A stretch of 64,000 nucleotides of DNA from the NCBI GenBank assembly GCA_024509875.1, contig JAMPIV010015284.1, positions 319,001-383,000 on the forward strand, given 5' to 3'. Position numbers and translations under genes: made by a program. The notes under the pieces were generated by a model that worked only from the letters and a program-made list of their open reading frames with translations, did not search any database and was not told the origin of the DNA. Source of the DNA: Oreohelix idahoensis (lineage: Eukaryota > Mollusca > Gastropoda > Stylommatophora > Oreohelicidae). Position 1 is the first letter of the stretch; every line of letters begins with the position of its first letter. Shown here piece after piece: positions 62,627-64,000 of this stretch.

Positions 62627-63104
62627 ATAGGTAAATGTAAAGTTATGTTTTCTGTTTTCCTCATTAAATCCTACCTTTACCAAACAAATTTTCATTTGTG
62701 TTTTTTCACAGCAACGGCTTGTCGATGAGAATTAGAGCTGCCATGTTAAACGATTAGTCTATTACTCTTCAACTTAGCGTATGTCACCTTGCGCCCGTGT
62801 GACTGATCAAGTGAAGCCAGTCAGCATGATGACCCCGAATTGTATGCTGTTACCTTTTCAAGTTTATGAGATGTTTCAAGACCGCTGGAGTTATTTCCTA
62901 TTTAACTTTTTTAGGATAGTAGATATTATTATATTATATAGTATAGTGCATTATATAGTATTGTATTAAGATATGATATAATTTCTTTAAGATATTATGT
63001 TGGTTCATTTTCATGCACCTTTTTAACATGAATATTATTTTTTTATTGATTGTATTCTGATTAGACACCATTTCATTTCCATACTATTCTTATATTATTG
63101 AGTT
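62627..63104. other. spacer, nothing recognised
   Basis: AT-rich, short ORFs only. Confidence 0.4.

Positions 63105-64000
<896 letters not shown>

Overview
The window is a stretch of metazoan (most likely invertebrate) nuclear DNA made almost entirely of transposable elements and simple repeats. I found no host protein-coding gene. The evidence is AT-rich DNA with long (TA)n and (CA)n tracts, Ty3/gypsy-type LTR retrotransposons with integrase ahead of reverse transcriptase (the Gmr1-like arrangement of animals), mariner and Tc1 transposons, Helitrons, APE-type LINE fragments and a tRNA-derived SINE. The species cannot be fixed from this.

Layout. 1-981 is a decayed RT/RNase H fragment. 1390-2729 is a mariner with complete inverted repeats. 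3084-3830 and 5563-6010 are LINE endonuclease remnants. 6236-7754 is a Tc1-type element. 8179-8440 and 14322-14594 are two copies of one SINE. 8570-14125 holds three Helitron remnants; the last is a 265-bp non-autonomous copy carrying its own mariner. 14595-18466 is mostly unassigned, with a 38-bp minisatellite.

18472-37569 is an LTR element on the minus strand (B; duplication GAAAG) whose left LTR was split by a younger minus-strand element (A, 20097-29709; duplication GCTAG). The unbroken site survives in B's right LTR. 37834-56656 is a plus-strand element (C; duplication CCGTC). C has a mariner in gag (40510-41464) and a younger LTR element in pol (D, 44597-53096; duplication GGAAC). 57403-64000 holds a LINE tail, a partial B-like LTR, a gag-only remnant (E) and a second Tc1 copy cut by the window edge.

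How the parts relate. A carries Gag, protease, integrase, RT and RNase H and is nearly intact; its frame breaks lie at homopolymers. B keeps Gag, protease and integrase but has no RT or RNase H. D keeps Gag, protease, RT and RNase H, but most of its integrase is replaced by an ORF with an RNA-recognition motif (RRM). This is the most unusual object here. A, D and E share a Gag-terminal CxxC...C[GC]H motif in place of the usual CCHC knuckle, which C has. Many frame breaks are one extra A in an A-run, so some may be sequencing errors.
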